Assembly (NCBI RefSeq): GCF_018457165.1 | Contig: NZ_JAFMNX010000005.1 | Coordinates: forward strand, 1-64,000 | DNA length: 64,000 nt | Origin: Tianweitania aestuarii | GTDB taxonomy: Bacteria > Pseudomonadota > Alphaproteobacteria > Rhizobiales > Rhizobiaceae | Reading direction: 5' to 3' | Shown here: positions 36,359 through 45,908 of the stretch, piece after piece | Layout: every line of letters begins with the position of its first letter | Position numbering within the stretch: the stretch's first letter is position 1 | Notes under the pieces: model-generated | Told to the model about the DNA's origin: nothing | Database searches by the model: none | Seen by the model: only the letters and a program-made list of their open reading frames with translations | Program-made: the position numbers and the translations under genes

Positions 36359-37492
36359 ATGGCGAAGTACAGGTTCCACAAGCTGGCCGCGATTGCGGTT
36401 CTCATCGGCTTTGCCGCGTGGACAGCGACGGGCGAATTCTCGTCGGTCGGTTCGGCGGCGCAGGAAGCCGAGGCAACCCGCGCGGATGAAGCCGCTCATG
36501 CTCCTGTTGCACCGCCGCGCACGGTGGCCGTTCTGGTGCCGCCGCGCGTGATGCATGCGCGCGCCGTGCGCATGTCGGGCATCACCGAAGCCAACAAGCG
36601 CGCGGTTTTGGCCACGCGCGCCGGCGGGATCATCGACGAACTACCGGTGACACAGGGCCAGCGGGTGAAAACCGGCGACCTCATTCTGCGGCTGGCGGCG
36701 GAAGAAAAAACGGCTGCGGTGGACACCGCGCAAGCGCTTCTGGCGCAGCGCGAAGCGGAGAACAAGGCGTCTGAAAGCCTCGCCAAATCCGGCAATCTGG
36801 CGCGGTTGCAGATCGATGCGTCGCGCGCGGCCCTGGCGCAGGCACGCTCGCAGCTGGAAGCCGCGCAGGCCGAACTGTCGCGCAATGAAGTGCGTGCGCC
36901 GTTCGACGGCGTGGTGGACCGGGTGGATGTCGAACTCGGCAGTTCGGTCACGCAAGGCGGTCAGGTCGCGACGCTGCTCAATCTCGATCCGGTGCTGGCG
37001 GTCGGCGAAGTCAGCGAGCGCGAGCTGAACTATCTCAAGCCGGGCGAAAAGGCGGAAGTGCGCCTTATCAACGGCACGATGGTCGAGGGCGAGATCCGCT
37101 ATATCAGCCGCGATGCCACCGCGCAGACCCGCACCTTCCGCATCGAAGTGGCGATCCCCAATGGTGAAGGCCGCGTGCCAGCGGGCATGACGGCCGAGAT
37201 TACCCTGCGCGTCGATCCCGTGGATTCCGTGATGCTGCCGCGTTCGGTGGTGACGCTGTCGGCCGATGGCGATCTGGGCGTGCGCGGCGTGGATGGCGAC
37301 AACAAGGTCGTGTTCAACGCCATCGACCTGGTGGACGATACGCCCACCGGCCTGGTGCTTGGTGGCATTCCGCAGGGTATGCGCATCATCGTCGCCGGGC
37401 AGGATCTCGTTACCGAAGGCGATGTGGTGAACCCGGTCGATGCCGACGCCGCAACGATCCAGCGCCTGGCCGGCGAAGCGACGGGCGGCTGA
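36359..37492 (+). CDS. RND efflux system periplasmic adaptor (HlyD/MFP family)
   Basis: This roughly 377-residue membrane fusion protein has an N-terminal signal-anchor (FHKLAAIAVLIGFAAWTATG), a lipoyl-type half motif (ATRAGGIIDELPVTQGQRVKTGDLILRLA), an alpha-helical hairpin (AQALLAQREAENKASESLAK...), then the beta-barrel (RAPFDGVVDRVDVELGSSV). The start at 36359 gives a normal N-terminus; earlier in-frame starts to 36275 would add unconserved arginine-rich residues. It ends one base before the RND pump gene, so both are made together. No outer-membrane factor gene is adjacent. Confidence 0.88.
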   Translation: MAKYRFHKLAAIAVLIGFAAWTATGEFSSVGSAAQEAEATRADEAAHAPVAPPRTVAVLVPPRVMHARAVRMSGITEANKRAVLATRAGGIIDELPVTQGQRVKTGDLILRLAAEEKTAAVDTAQALLAQREAENKASESLAKSGNLARLQIDASRAALAQARSQLEAAQAELSRNEVRAPFDGVVDRVDVELGSSVTQGGQVATLLNLDPVLAVGEVSERELNYLKPGEKAEVRLINGTMVEGEIRYISRDATAQTRTFRIEVAIPNGEGRVPAGMTAEITLRVDPVDSVMLPRSVVTLSADGDLGVRGVDGDNKVVFNAIDLVDDTPTGLVLGGIPQGMRIIVAGQDLVTEGDVVNPVDADAATIQRLAGEATGG

Positions 37493-37493
37493 G

Positions 37494-40400
37494 ATGGGTC
37501 TGGTCGGCTACGCCATCCGCAACGCACGGCTGACGCTGTGCGTGCTTCTGTTCTTCATCGTGGCCGGCGCGCTGGTTTATCGCGGCATTCCGAAGGAAGC
37601 CGAGCCGGACATCCAGATCCCGATCATCTATGTTAGCCTGACCTATCAGGGTATTTCGCCCGAAGACGCCGAGCGGCTTCTTTTGCGGCCGGTGGAAACG
37701 CAGCTCAAGAGCCTGCAGAACGTCAAGGAAGTGCGCTCGGCCGGTTTTCAGGGCGGCGGCTTCGTTCTGATCGAGTTCGTTGCGGGCGCCGATCTCTCCA
37801 ACTCGCTGCAGGATGTGCGCTCAAAGGTTCAGGATGCGCGCCGCGACCTGCCGCAGGGCGTGGACGAACCGACGGTCACGGAAGTCAACACATCCGACTT
37901 CCCCGTTCTTGTTGTGACCTTGTCGGGCAATGTGCCGGAACGCGCGCTGACGGTCGCCTCGCGTGAATTGCGCGACCGGATCGAAGAAGTCGAAGGCGTT
38001 CTCGAGGCGACGCTTCAGGGTGCGCGCGAGGATCTGGTCGAAGTCATCATCGATCCCGTGAAGCTGTCATCTTATGGATTGCAGCTCAACCAGCTGATCC
38101 AGGGCGTCGGGCAATCCAACTCACTCGTGGCGGCTGGCGCGATCGAGGGCAGCGAGGGGCGGTATGCCGTCAAGGTGCCGTCGCTCATCGAAACGCCGGA
38201 AGACGTCGCCAATCTGCCGATCGTCGCCGGCCCCAATGCGGTCGTGCGCGCAAGCGATCTCGCCACCGTGCGTTCGACCTTCAAGGATGCCGAAACGATC
38301 ACCCGGCTCGATGGCAAGCCGGCCATTGCCATCGAGGTGAAGAAGCGCACCGGCACCAACCTGATCGAGACCGTCGACAAGGTGAAAGCGGTGGCCGACG
38401 CCTTCAAGACGAACCTGCCGGAAGGCACGGTGGTGTCCTATAGCCAGGACAAGTCGACCTTCATCACGCAGATGCTGACCGATCTCCAGAACCACGTCAT
38501 GATTGCCGTGATCCTGGTGTTCATCATCATTCTTTATTCGCTATCGGGCCGCGCATCGATCCTGATCGGCCTGTCGATCCCGTCCTCCTTCCTGCTCGGC
38601 ATCCTGATGCTCGGTTTGATGGGCTACACGGTCAACATGATCGTGCTGTTCGGCCTCATTCTGGCCGTCGGCATGCTGGTGGATGACGCGATCATCGTCA
38701 CCGAATATGCGGAACGGCGCATGTCGGAGGGCATGGATCGCAAACAGGCTTTCGCGGAAGCCGCAAGCCGCATGGCCGGACCGGTGATCGCAGCCACGCT
38801 GACGCGCATCGCAGCCTTTTCGCCGCTTCTGTTCTGGCCGGGTATCGTCGGCGAGTTCATGAAATACCTGCCGATTACGCTGATCGTGACGCTGGCGGCG
38901 TCCATGCTTTACGCGCTGGTTTTCACGCCAACGATTGGCGCGCTGATCGCCAAGGCACATCCGCATGACGAGGAGCAGGCGAAAGACGGGCTTTACCTGA
39001 ACACCGTCAAAACGGCGATCCGCTTCCCCAAGATGGTGCTCGTTCTGACGGTTGCCATGCTGGTCGGCGTGTTCATGGCTTACGGCAAATTCGGCTCGGG
39101 CGTTGAATTCTTCCCCAATGTCGAACCGGATTATGGCCTGCTCTACGTTCATGCGCGGGGCAACCTTTCGCTCGACGAAAAGGATGCGGCGGTGCGCGAA
39201 GCCGAGCGCCGCATTCTCGGCTGGCCGGGCATCAAGTCCGTTTATACGCGCTCGGGTTCGACCCGCGGCGGCGGCCAGGAAACGGCCGAAGACGTGGTTG
39301 GCGTGATCCAGTACGAGTTCGTGGATTGGCGCGAGCGCAAGCCGGCCAACGACATTCTGGACGATCTGCGCGCGGCGATGACCGGCATCCCCGGCGCCGA
39401 TATCGAAGTGCGCGTGCCGGAAGCCGGTCCCGCAACGGGCAAGCCGATCCAGGTGGAACTGTCGGCCGTGGATCCGACCGGACTAGACGAGCGGGCGCGG
39501 CAGGTGGCCGAGGTCGTGCGCCAGGTTCCCGGCGTGATCGACCTCACCGACGGTTTGCCGCCGCCCGGTGTCGACTGGGCCCTGCAGATCGACCGCGCCA
39601 AGGCGGCGCAATATGGTGTCAGCCCGGCATCGGTGGGTTCGGTGGTGCAGCTCGTCACGACCGGTCTGAAACTGTCGGATTATCGCCCGGCCGGTGCGGA
39701 TGACGCCGTCGATATCGTTTTGCGTTTGCCGCAGGACCGTCGCACGATCTCGACGCTCGACCAGCTGCGGATCGAAACGGCGAATGGCTCCGTGCCTTTG
39801 TCGAACTTCGTCACAAGGCAGGCCGAGCGCAGCGTGAGCGTGCTTAACCGCATCGACGGACAGCGCACGATCAAGGTCGAAGCCAATGTCGCCAACGGCT
39901 ATCAGGTCGCTGCCGTGCAGGCGCAGGTGACGCAGGCCGTATCCAATCTCGATCTCGGCAATGTCAGGTGGAAGCTCGGCGGCTCCGACGAGGAAAGCCA
40001 GGAAGCCGCGTCCTTCCTGATGAACGCGTTCGGCGCGGCCATCTTCCTGATCTTCGTCGTGCTTCTGGCCCAGTTCAACAAGTTCACCAGCGTTTTCCTC
40101 GTGCTGATGACGGTTGTGATGGCGACGATTGGCGTGTTCCTGGGCCTGCTGATCACCGGCCAGCCGTTCGGCATCGTGATGTCGGGCATCGGCGTGATCG
40201 CGCTGGCAGGCGTGGTGGTGAACAACAATATCGTTCTCATCGACACCTATGACCGGCTGCGCGAAGAAGGCTGGACCAAACGCGATGCGATCTTGCAGAC
40301 CTGCCGCGAACGAGCGCGGCCGGTTGTTCTGACGGCATTATCGGCGATCCTTGGCGTGTTGCCGATCGCCTTCGGTCTGGGGCTCGAGATCTTCCACCAT

Positions 40401-40661
40401 GAGACCACCATCAACGCGCCATCCACGCAGTGGTGGGTGTCGTTGTCGTCGGCGATCGTGTTCGGCCTGTCTTTCGCGACCGTGCTGACGCTGGTGGTGA
40501 CGCCATCGGCGCTCATGGTGTTTACGCGCGAGAAGCAGACGGGACGTAAGCGGAGCTTCATCGACCGGCTCCTGCGCCGCAACAAGCCGAAAACGATGCA
40601 TGATGTTTCGGATCAGGATCTGATCGGCCCGACGCTGCCCTACCCGAAGGCCGCGGAATAA
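37494..40661 (+). CDS. RND family efflux transporter permease
   Basis: The 1055-residue resistance-nodulation-division pump exports substrates using the proton gradient. It shows twelve membrane helices with two large periplasmic loops, the TM4 proton-relay Asp pair in AVGMLVDDAIIVTEYAERR, and the C-terminal repeat GVIALAGVVVNNNIVLIDTYDRLR. The ATG at 37494 follows the adaptor stop by one base; an in-frame start at 37440 would overlap the adaptor. It belongs to the hydrophobe/amphiphile-type RND group rather than the metal exporters; the substrate cannot be read. Confidence 0.93.
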   Translation: MGLVGYAIRNARLTLCVLLFFIVAGALVYRGIPKEAEPDIQIPIIYVSLTYQGISPEDAERLLLRPVETQLKSLQNVKEVRSAGFQGGGFVLIEFVAGADLSNSLQDVRSKVQDARRDLPQGVDEPTVTEVNTSDFPVLVVTLSGNVPERALTVASRELRDRIEEVEGVLEATLQGAREDLVEVIIDPVKLSSYGLQLNQLIQGVGQSNSLVAAGAIEGSEGRYAVKVPSLIETPEDVANLPIVAGPNAVVRASDLATVRSTFKDAETITRLDGKPAIAIEVKKRTGTNLIETVDKVKAVADAFKTNLPEGTVVSYSQDKSTFITQMLTDLQNHVMIAVILVFIIILYSLSGRASILIGLSIPSSFLLGILMLGLMGYTVNMIVLFGLILAVGMLVDDAIIVTEYAERRMSEGMDRKQAFAEAASRMAGPVIAATLTRIAAFSPLLFWPGIVGEFMKYLPITLIVTLAASMLYALVFTPTIGALIAKAHPHDEEQAKDGLYLNTVKTAIRFPKMVLVLTVAMLVGVFMAYGKFGSGVEFFPNVEPDYGLLYVHARGNLSLDEKDAAVREAERRILGWPGIKSVYTRSGSTRGGGQETAEDVVGVIQYEFVDWRERKPANDILDDLRAAMTGIPGADIEVRVPEAGPATGKPIQVELSAVDPTGLDERARQVAEVVRQVPGVIDLTDGLPPPGVDWALQIDRAKAAQYGVSPASVGSVVQLVTTGLKLSDYRPAGADDAVDIVLRLPQDRRTISTLDQLRIETANGSVPLSNFVTRQAERSVSVLNRIDGQRTIKVEANVANGYQVAAVQAQVTQAVSNLDLGNVRWKLGGSDEESQEAASFLMNAFGAAIFLIFVVLLAQFNKFTSVFLVLMTVVMATIGVFLGLLITGQPFGIVMSGIGVIALAGVVVNNNIVLIDTYDRLREEGWTKRDAILQTCRERARPVVLTALSAILGVLPIAFGLGLEIFHHETTINAPSTQWWVSLSSAIVFGLSFATVLTLVVTPSALMVFTREKQTGRKRSFIDRLLRRNKPKTMHDVSDQDLIGPTLPYPKAAE

Positions 40662-40767
40662 GGAGCAGGCCAACGGCACTTCACGCATCCGTTATATTAG
40701 AAGGAACCAAGAGGCTGTTGGCGCATTTTTGCCACAACGAAGATCCGCTCGTTGAAAGGTAAACGCT

Positions 40768-40926
40768 ATGACGCTCTCAACAATTCTCATCATCATTCTG
40801 GTTCTGCTTCTGATCGGTGCGATCCCGAGCTGGCCTTATTCGCGCGGCTGGGGCTACGGTCCGTCCGGTATCGTCGGCGTCATCCTGGTGGTGTTGCTGA
40901 TCCTGGTTCTGATGGGCCGCGTCTGA
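40768..40926 (+). CDS. DUF3309 family small membrane protein
   Basis: A 52-residue micro-protein with two hydrophobic segments around a central SWPYSRGWGYGPSG motif, which is the signature of DUF3309. GAAAGG lies 8 bases before the ATG at 40768. Such proteins are common in alpha- and betaproteobacteria and their role is unknown. It has its own terminator and sits between the RND pump and an opposing MFS gene. Confidence 0.85.
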   Translation: MTLSTILIIILVLLLIGAIPSWPYSRGWGYGPSGIVGVILVVLLILVLMGRV

Positions 40927-40950
40927 CGCAGCCTGCCTGAGACCTCTATG

Positions 40951-40980
40951 AAAAGCCCGGCCTTTGTGCCGGGCTTTTTT
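40951..40980. terminator. Bidirectional rho-independent terminator
   Basis: AAAAGCCCGGC (40951-40961) pairs with GCCGGGCTTTT (40968-40978), loop CTTTGT, with a run of six T on the plus strand and four on the minus. It ends the DUF3309 gene and the opposing MFS gene. Confidence 0.93.
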
Positions 40981-40990
40981 GTTTCGGCTT

Positions 40991-42166
40991 TCAGTGACCG
41001 GACCTTGCGCCATCGGCAGCGGCCGCAAAGCGCGCCGCAAAGAACACGAACACCAGCAATGCCGACAATCCGAGATAGATCGGGGCAAAGCCCGTGCTTT
41101 GCGCGATGAAGCCGATAAAGGACGGCGCGACGAGGATGCCGGAATAGCCGAGCGTCGTCACCACGCTCATGCCGGCTGCCGAAGAGATGCCCGGCTGGTT
41201 GCCCGCTGCCGAAAAGGCGATCGGGATGATGTTGGCAAGGCCGAAGCCAGCGAAGGCGAAGGCTGCGATGGCGAGCCAGGGCGTCGGCGACAGGCCGGCG
41301 ACGAAGATGCCTACGGCTGCAATCAGGCTCGACACGCGCAAGGTTTGCACCGCGCCGAAGCGGTTGCGCACGATATCGCCGAGAAAGCGCATCGTTGCCA
41401 TCGTGGCGCAGAAAGCGGCAAAGGCGAAGCCGGCGGTGGCGATGTCGGCGCCGCGTTCTTCGCGCAGATAGATCGCGGCCCAATCGAGCACCGCGCCTTC
41501 GGGGATCATGCCGAACAGGGCGATCAGGCCTACGATATAAACGGCGGGCTGACGCGGAAAGCGCGTTTTGGTTCTGGTTTCAGCCGCTGGCTGATCTTCG
41601 CTAAGAAGAAAGCGGATCGCAACGATCACCACGATCAAGGTGAGACCCGCGACAAAGGCGGCGTGAGGCAGGGCACCGAAGCGCTGGATGGTGAGGCCGC
41701 CAAGGCCGCCGCCGGCAAAGCCGCCGAGGCTCCAGAAACCATGCGAGGCCGACATGATGGCCTTGCCGAGTTTGCGCTCAACCGCCACTGCATTGGTGTT
41801 CATCGCGACATCCATGCCGCCCACCAGCGCGCCGAAGATCACCAGAGCCGGCACGGCCAGCCAGACGCTGGAGGTCGCAACCACAAGCAGGAGCCCGAGC
41901 GTGCAGGTGAGCGCAAAGGCGGTCAGCACCTTGCGCGAGCCGAAGCGGGGAATGAGCAGGCCGCAGGACGGCATGGCGATCAGCGCGCCGAGGCCGAAGC
42001 CGAGGATCAACAGACCCATGGTGGCTTCGCGAATATCGAGCCGGGTCATCAGAAGCGGGATCTGCGGCGCCCAGGATCCGACAATGAAGCCGTTGGTGCA
42101 GAACATGGCGGCGACCGCCCAACGGCCGCGCCGTGCCGTCGCCCTGTCGTCGATCGTGACCGCCAT
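40991..42166 (-). CDS. MFS transporter, YbjJ-like
   Basis: This roughly 391-residue twelve-helix major facilitator protein has the YbjJ-type N-terminal segment AMFCTNGFIVGSWAPQIPLL, a loop 2-3 motif (GLLIPRFGSRKV) and an LGDIVRNRFG repeat in the second half. AAGGGGG 7 bases upstream supports the ATG at 42164-42166; an earlier in-frame start at 42241 has none and overlaps a stem-loop. The substrate is unknown. Confidence 0.87.
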   Translation of the reverse strand: MAVTIDDRATARRGRWAVAAMFCTNGFIVGSWAPQIPLLMTRLDIREATMGLLILGFGLGALIAMPSCGLLIPRFGSRKVLTAFALTCTLGLLLVVATSSVWLAVPALVIFGALVGGMDVAMNTNAVAVERKLGKAIMSASHGFWSLGGFAGGGLGGLTIQRFGALPHAAFVAGLTLIVVIVAIRFLLSEDQPAAETRTKTRFPRQPAVYIVGLIALFGMIPEGAVLDWAAIYLREERGADIATAGFAFAAFCATMATMRFLGDIVRNRFGAVQTLRVSSLIAAVGIFVAGLSPTPWLAIAAFAFAGFGLANIIPIAFSAAGNQPGISSAAGMSVVTTLGYSGILVAPSFIGFIAQSTGFAPIYLGLSALLVFVFFAARFAAAADGARSGH

Positions 42167-42247
42167 TGTCGCCCCCTTGATCTGCGGGACGACAGCTAAA
42201 TTGAAGCGGTGCCAAGTCAATCCACAAAGCATGACCGGCATGGAGCC

Positions 42248-42272
42248 AGCCGGTCACTTCGCGTGACCGGCT
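42248..42272 (-). terminator. Stem-loop after pyruvate carboxylase
   Basis: AGCCGGTCAC (42248-42257) and GTGACCGGCT (42263-42272) form a perfect 10-bp stem with loop TTCGC. It lies 6 bases past the pyc stop on the minus strand. There is no T-run, so it may stabilise the 3' end of the mRNA or terminate with help from Rho. Confidence 0.55.
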
Positions 42273-42277
42273 GATAT

Positions 42278-45200
42278 TCAGCTATAAACGATGAGCAGGT
42301 CCTTGGCGTCGATCTGGTCGCCAGTCTTGACGAGCACTTCGGCCACCGTGCCGTCGCGCTCGGCATGAAGGGCGGTTTCCATCTTCATGGCCTCGATCGA
42401 CAAAAGCACGTCACCGGCCTTCACCGCCTGTCCCGCTGAAACCGCAAGCGTGGACACGACGCCCGGCATCGGCGCGCCGACCTGGCTCTCGTTGCCCGCC
42501 TCGACCTTGCGGCGCACCGCTCCGTTGGACGCGCCACGCGCGCGATCGAGCACCTTGATACGGCGCGGCTGGCCGTTGAGTTCGAAGAACACGGTGGCCT
42601 TGCCCTTGGAATCGACATCGCCCTGTCCAAGGCAGCGGATCACCAGCGTCTTGCCTTTCTCCAGCGCGACGAAGATCTCGTCTTCCATTTCCATGCCGTA
42701 GAAATAGGTCGGCGTCGGCAAAACGCTGACGGGGCCATAGGTGTCCTGCGCGGTCGCGAAATCGAGGAAAACCTTGGGATACATCAGCCAAGACGCGAAT
42801 TCCTGCTCGGAGGGAGCGCGGCCGAGCTTGTCTTCCAGCTCCTTGCGCAATGCGGGCAGATCGGCGGCCTCGAGCAGTGCGCCTGGCCGCTGTGTGATCG
42901 GCTCGGCGCCTTTAAGCGCTTTCTTTTGAAGGTTTTCCGGCCAGCCGCCGGGCGATTGTCCGAGATCACCGCGCAGCATGGACACGACCGAATCCGGGAA
43001 GGCGATGTCCTTTGCGGGGTTCTCGACATCGGCAACGGTGAGATCCTGGGACACCATCATCAGCGCCATGTCGCCCACCACCTTGGAGGAAGGCGTGACT
43101 TTCACGATGTCACCGAACATCAGGTTCACGTCGTGATAGCTTTGCGCCACCTCGTGCCAGCGGGTTTCCAGGCCAAGCGAGCGCGCTTGTTCCTTCAGGT
43201 TGGTGAACTGGCCGCCCGGCATTTCATGCAGATAAACTTCGGAAGCCGGACCCTTCAGGTCGCTTTCAAAGGCCGCATACTGGTTACGCACGGCTTCCCA
43301 GTAGAACGAAATGCGCCGGATGGCTGCCGGATCGAGGCCGGTCTGGCGATCCGTGTCCTTGAGCGCTTCGACGATCGAGCCGAGGCAGGGCTGCGAGGTG
43401 TTGCCGGAAAAGGCGTCCATCGCCGCATCCACGGCATCGACGCCGGCTTCCACGGCAGCGAGCACGGTCGCGGCTGAGATGCCGGATGTGTCATGCGTAT
43501 GGAAGTGGATCGGCAGATCGGTCGCTTCACGCAGCGCTTTGAACAGCACGCGCGCGCCGGCTGGTTTCAGAAGGCCCGCCATGTCCTTGACGGCAATAAT
43601 GTTGGCGCCGGCTTTTTCCAGCTCTGCCGCCATGCCGGTATAGTAGGTCAGGTCGTATTTGGCGCGCGCGGGGTCGAGCACGTCGCCGGTATAACAGATC
43701 GCCGCCTCACAGAGCTTGTTCTCGCTGCGCACGGCGTCCATCGCCACGCGCATATTGTCGACCCAGTTCAGGCAATCGAACACGCGGAAGAGGTCGACAC
43801 CGCCGCTCGCTGCTTCGCGCACGAAATGCTGCACGACATTGTCGGGATAGTTGGTGTAGCCGACACCGTTCGCACCGCGCAGCAGCATCTGCAGGAGAAT
43901 ATTGGGCGCGCCTTCGCGAATCTTGGCGAGCCGTTCCCACGGATCTTCGGTCAGGAAGCGCATGGAGACATCGAAGGTCGCACCGCCCCAGCATTCCAGT
44001 GAAAGCAACTGCGGCAGCGCACGGGCATAAGCGCCGGCGATCGACACGATGTCATGCGTACGCATACGGGTGGCGAGCAGCGACTGGTGGCCATCGCGCA
44101 TGGTGGTGTCGGTGACGAGCACGCCCTTCTGGTCGCGCATCCACCTGGCGAAACCGTCCGGCCCGAGCGCATCGAGCGTGTGCCGCGTGCCGTCGATGAT
44201 CGAACCGTCGAAATGCGGCACGCGCGGTGCTGCGATGTCTGCGCGCGGTTCGGGACGGCCGCGGGTCTCGGGATGGCCGTTCACCGTGACATCGGCGAGA
44301 TAGGTGAGGAGCTTGGTGGCGCGGTCCTGCCGCTTCACGCTGGCAAACAGCTCGGGCGTCGTGTCGATGAAGCGCGTCGTGTAGGTGTTGTTCTGGAAGG
44401 CCGGATGCGTGATGATCGCTTCCAGAAAGGTGAGGTTGGTCGCCACGCCGCGAATACGGAACTCGCGCAGCGCACGCTCCATCCGCTTGATCGCCTCGCC
44501 GGGTGATGGCGCCCAGGCGGTGACCTTTTCGAGCAGCGGATCATAGAAACGGGTGATCACCGCACCGGAATAAGCGGTGCCGCCATCCAAACGAATGCCG
44601 AAGCCGGTTGCGCCGCGATAAGCGGTGATGCGGCCGTAATCGGGGATGAAATTCTGTTCGGGGTCTTCCGTGGTGATGCGGCATTGCAGGGCATGGCCGT
44701 TCAGCCGGATGTCTTGTTGCGCCGGCACGCCGCTTTCGTCAGTACCGATGGCGGCGCCCTGGAGGATGTGGATCTGCGCCTTCACGATATCGATGCCGGT
44801 GACCTGCTCGGTGACCGTATGCTCGACCTGGATGCGCGGATTGACCTCGATGAAGTAAAACGCGCCGGTATCGGCATCCATCAGGAACTCGACCGTGCCC
44901 GCGCCGACATAATCGGTGGCGTCTGCGATCTTCAGTGCATGAGCGCAGAGCTCGGCGCGCCTGGTCTCATCGAGATAGGGGGCAGGGGCGCGCTCCACGA
45001 CCTTCTGGTTGCGGCGCTGGATCGAACAATCGCGCTCGAAAAGATGCACGGTGTTGCCATGGGTGTCGCCGAGCACCTGCACTTCAACGTGGCGGGCACG
45101 CTCCACGAGCTTTTCGAGATAAACCTCGTCCTTGCCGAAGGCACCCTTCGCTTCGCGCTTGGCTTCAGTGACTTCGCGGGCCAGATCGGCCTCGGCGCGG

Positions 45201-45736
45201 ATGGCGCGCATGCCGCGACCACCACCGCCCCATGACGCCTTGAGCATCACGGGATAGCCGATCTCGGCCGCGAGCTTCTTCACCACCTTCATATCGTCGG
45301 GCAGCGGCTCGGTGGCCGGCACGACGGGTACGCCGACCTCGATCGCCAGATTGCGTGCGGCGACCTTGTTGCCGAGGCGGCGCATGGTTTCAGGCTTGGG
45401 GCCGATGAAGATGATGCCGTTTTGCGCGCAGGCATCGGCAAATTCGGGGCTTTCCGACAACAAGCCATAGCCGGGATGAATGGCGTCGGCGCCCGACAGC
45501 TTGGCGACGCGGATGACCTCGTCGATCGACAGGTAGCTTTCGATCGGACCGAGATCTTTCGCCAGATGCGGGCCGCGGCCGATCGGATAGCTTTCGTCGG
45601 CCTTGAAGCGATGCAGGGAATATTTGTCTTCTTCGGCCCAGATCGCGACGGTGGCGATGCCCAGTTCATTGGCGGCGCGGAACACGCGGATCGCGATTTC
45701 AGACCGATTGGCGACGAGTATTTTCTTGATCGACAA
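42278..45736 (-). CDS. pyc: Pyruvate carboxylase
   Basis: This 1152-residue anaplerotic enzyme carboxylates pyruvate to oxaloacetate. Domain order is biotin carboxylase (1 to about 455; KASWGGGGRGMR ATP loop, EVNPRIQVEHTVTE), the carboxyltransferase barrel (about 530-800; VTDTTMRDGHQSLLATRMRT, HFHTHDTSG metal histidines), the PYC-specific middle region, and the biotin carrier domain with Lys1118 in EAMKMET. It is the single-chain form. The upstream region holds no obvious regulatory element; the livJ-type terminator lies behind it. Confidence 0.98.
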   Translation of the reverse strand: MSIKKILVANRSEIAIRVFRAANELGIATVAIWAEEDKYSLHRFKADESYPIGRGPHLAKDLGPIESYLSIDEVIRVAKLSGADAIHPGYGLLSESPEFADACAQNGIIFIGPKPETMRRLGNKVAARNLAIEVGVPVVPATEPLPDDMKVVKKLAAEIGYPVMLKASWGGGGRGMRAIRAEADLAREVTEAKREAKGAFGKDEVYLEKLVERARHVEVQVLGDTHGNTVHLFERDCSIQRRNQKVVERAPAPYLDETRRAELCAHALKIADATDYVGAGTVEFLMDADTGAFYFIEVNPRIQVEHTVTEQVTGIDIVKAQIHILQGAAIGTDESGVPAQQDIRLNGHALQCRITTEDPEQNFIPDYGRITAYRGATGFGIRLDGGTAYSGAVITRFYDPLLEKVTAWAPSPGEAIKRMERALREFRIRGVATNLTFLEAIITHPAFQNNTYTTRFIDTTPELFASVKRQDRATKLLTYLADVTVNGHPETRGRPEPRADIAAPRVPHFDGSIIDGTRHTLDALGPDGFARWMRDQKGVLVTDTTMRDGHQSLLATRMRTHDIVSIAGAYARALPQLLSLECWGGATFDVSMRFLTEDPWERLAKIREGAPNILLQMLLRGANGVGYTNYPDNVVQHFVREAASGGVDLFRVFDCLNWVDNMRVAMDAVRSENKLCEAAICYTGDVLDPARAKYDLTYYTGMAAELEKAGANIIAVKDMAGLLKPAGARVLFKALREATDLPIHFHTHDTSGISAATVLAAVEAGVDAVDAAMDAFSGNTSQPCLGSIVEALKDTDRQTGLDPAAIRRISFYWEAVRNQYAAFESDLKGPASEVYLHEMPGGQFTNLKEQARSLGLETRWHEVAQSYHDVNLMFGDIVKVTPSSKVVGDMALMMVSQDLTVADVENPAKDIAFPDSVVSMLRGDLGQSPGGWPENLQKKALKGAEPITQRPGALLEAADLPALRKELEDKLGRAPSEQEFASWLMYPKVFLDFATAQDTYGPVSVLPTPTYFYGMEMEDEIFVALEKGKTLVIRCLGQGDVDSKGKATVFFELNGQPRRIKVLDRARGASNGAVRRKVEAGNESQVGAPMPGVVSTLAVSAGQAVKAGDVLLSIEAMKMETALHAERDGTVAEVLVKTGDQIDAKDLLIVYS

Positions 45737-45855
45737 AACTTTCTCTCCCTGCCGCTGCGGGCGGCGGCGCCAAGTTTGCGTAAATCATGATGCAGCGCAA
45801 CATTGGGAGCGCCGCGAAACAGGAAAAATCCCCGCTGCGGGAGCCTTGAACGCAA

Positions 45856-45884
45856 AAATGCCCGGCGCTGAGCACCGGGCATTT
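45856..45884 (-). terminator. Terminator of the branched-chain amino acid binding protein gene
   Basis: On the minus strand AAATGCCCGG and CCGGGCATTT (45875-45884 with 45856-45865) pair, followed by a run of T (TTTTT). It lies 25 bases beyond the stop at 45909. Confidence 0.9.
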
Positions 45885-45908
45885 CGAAGCGATCAGACGC
45901 TGAAGAGC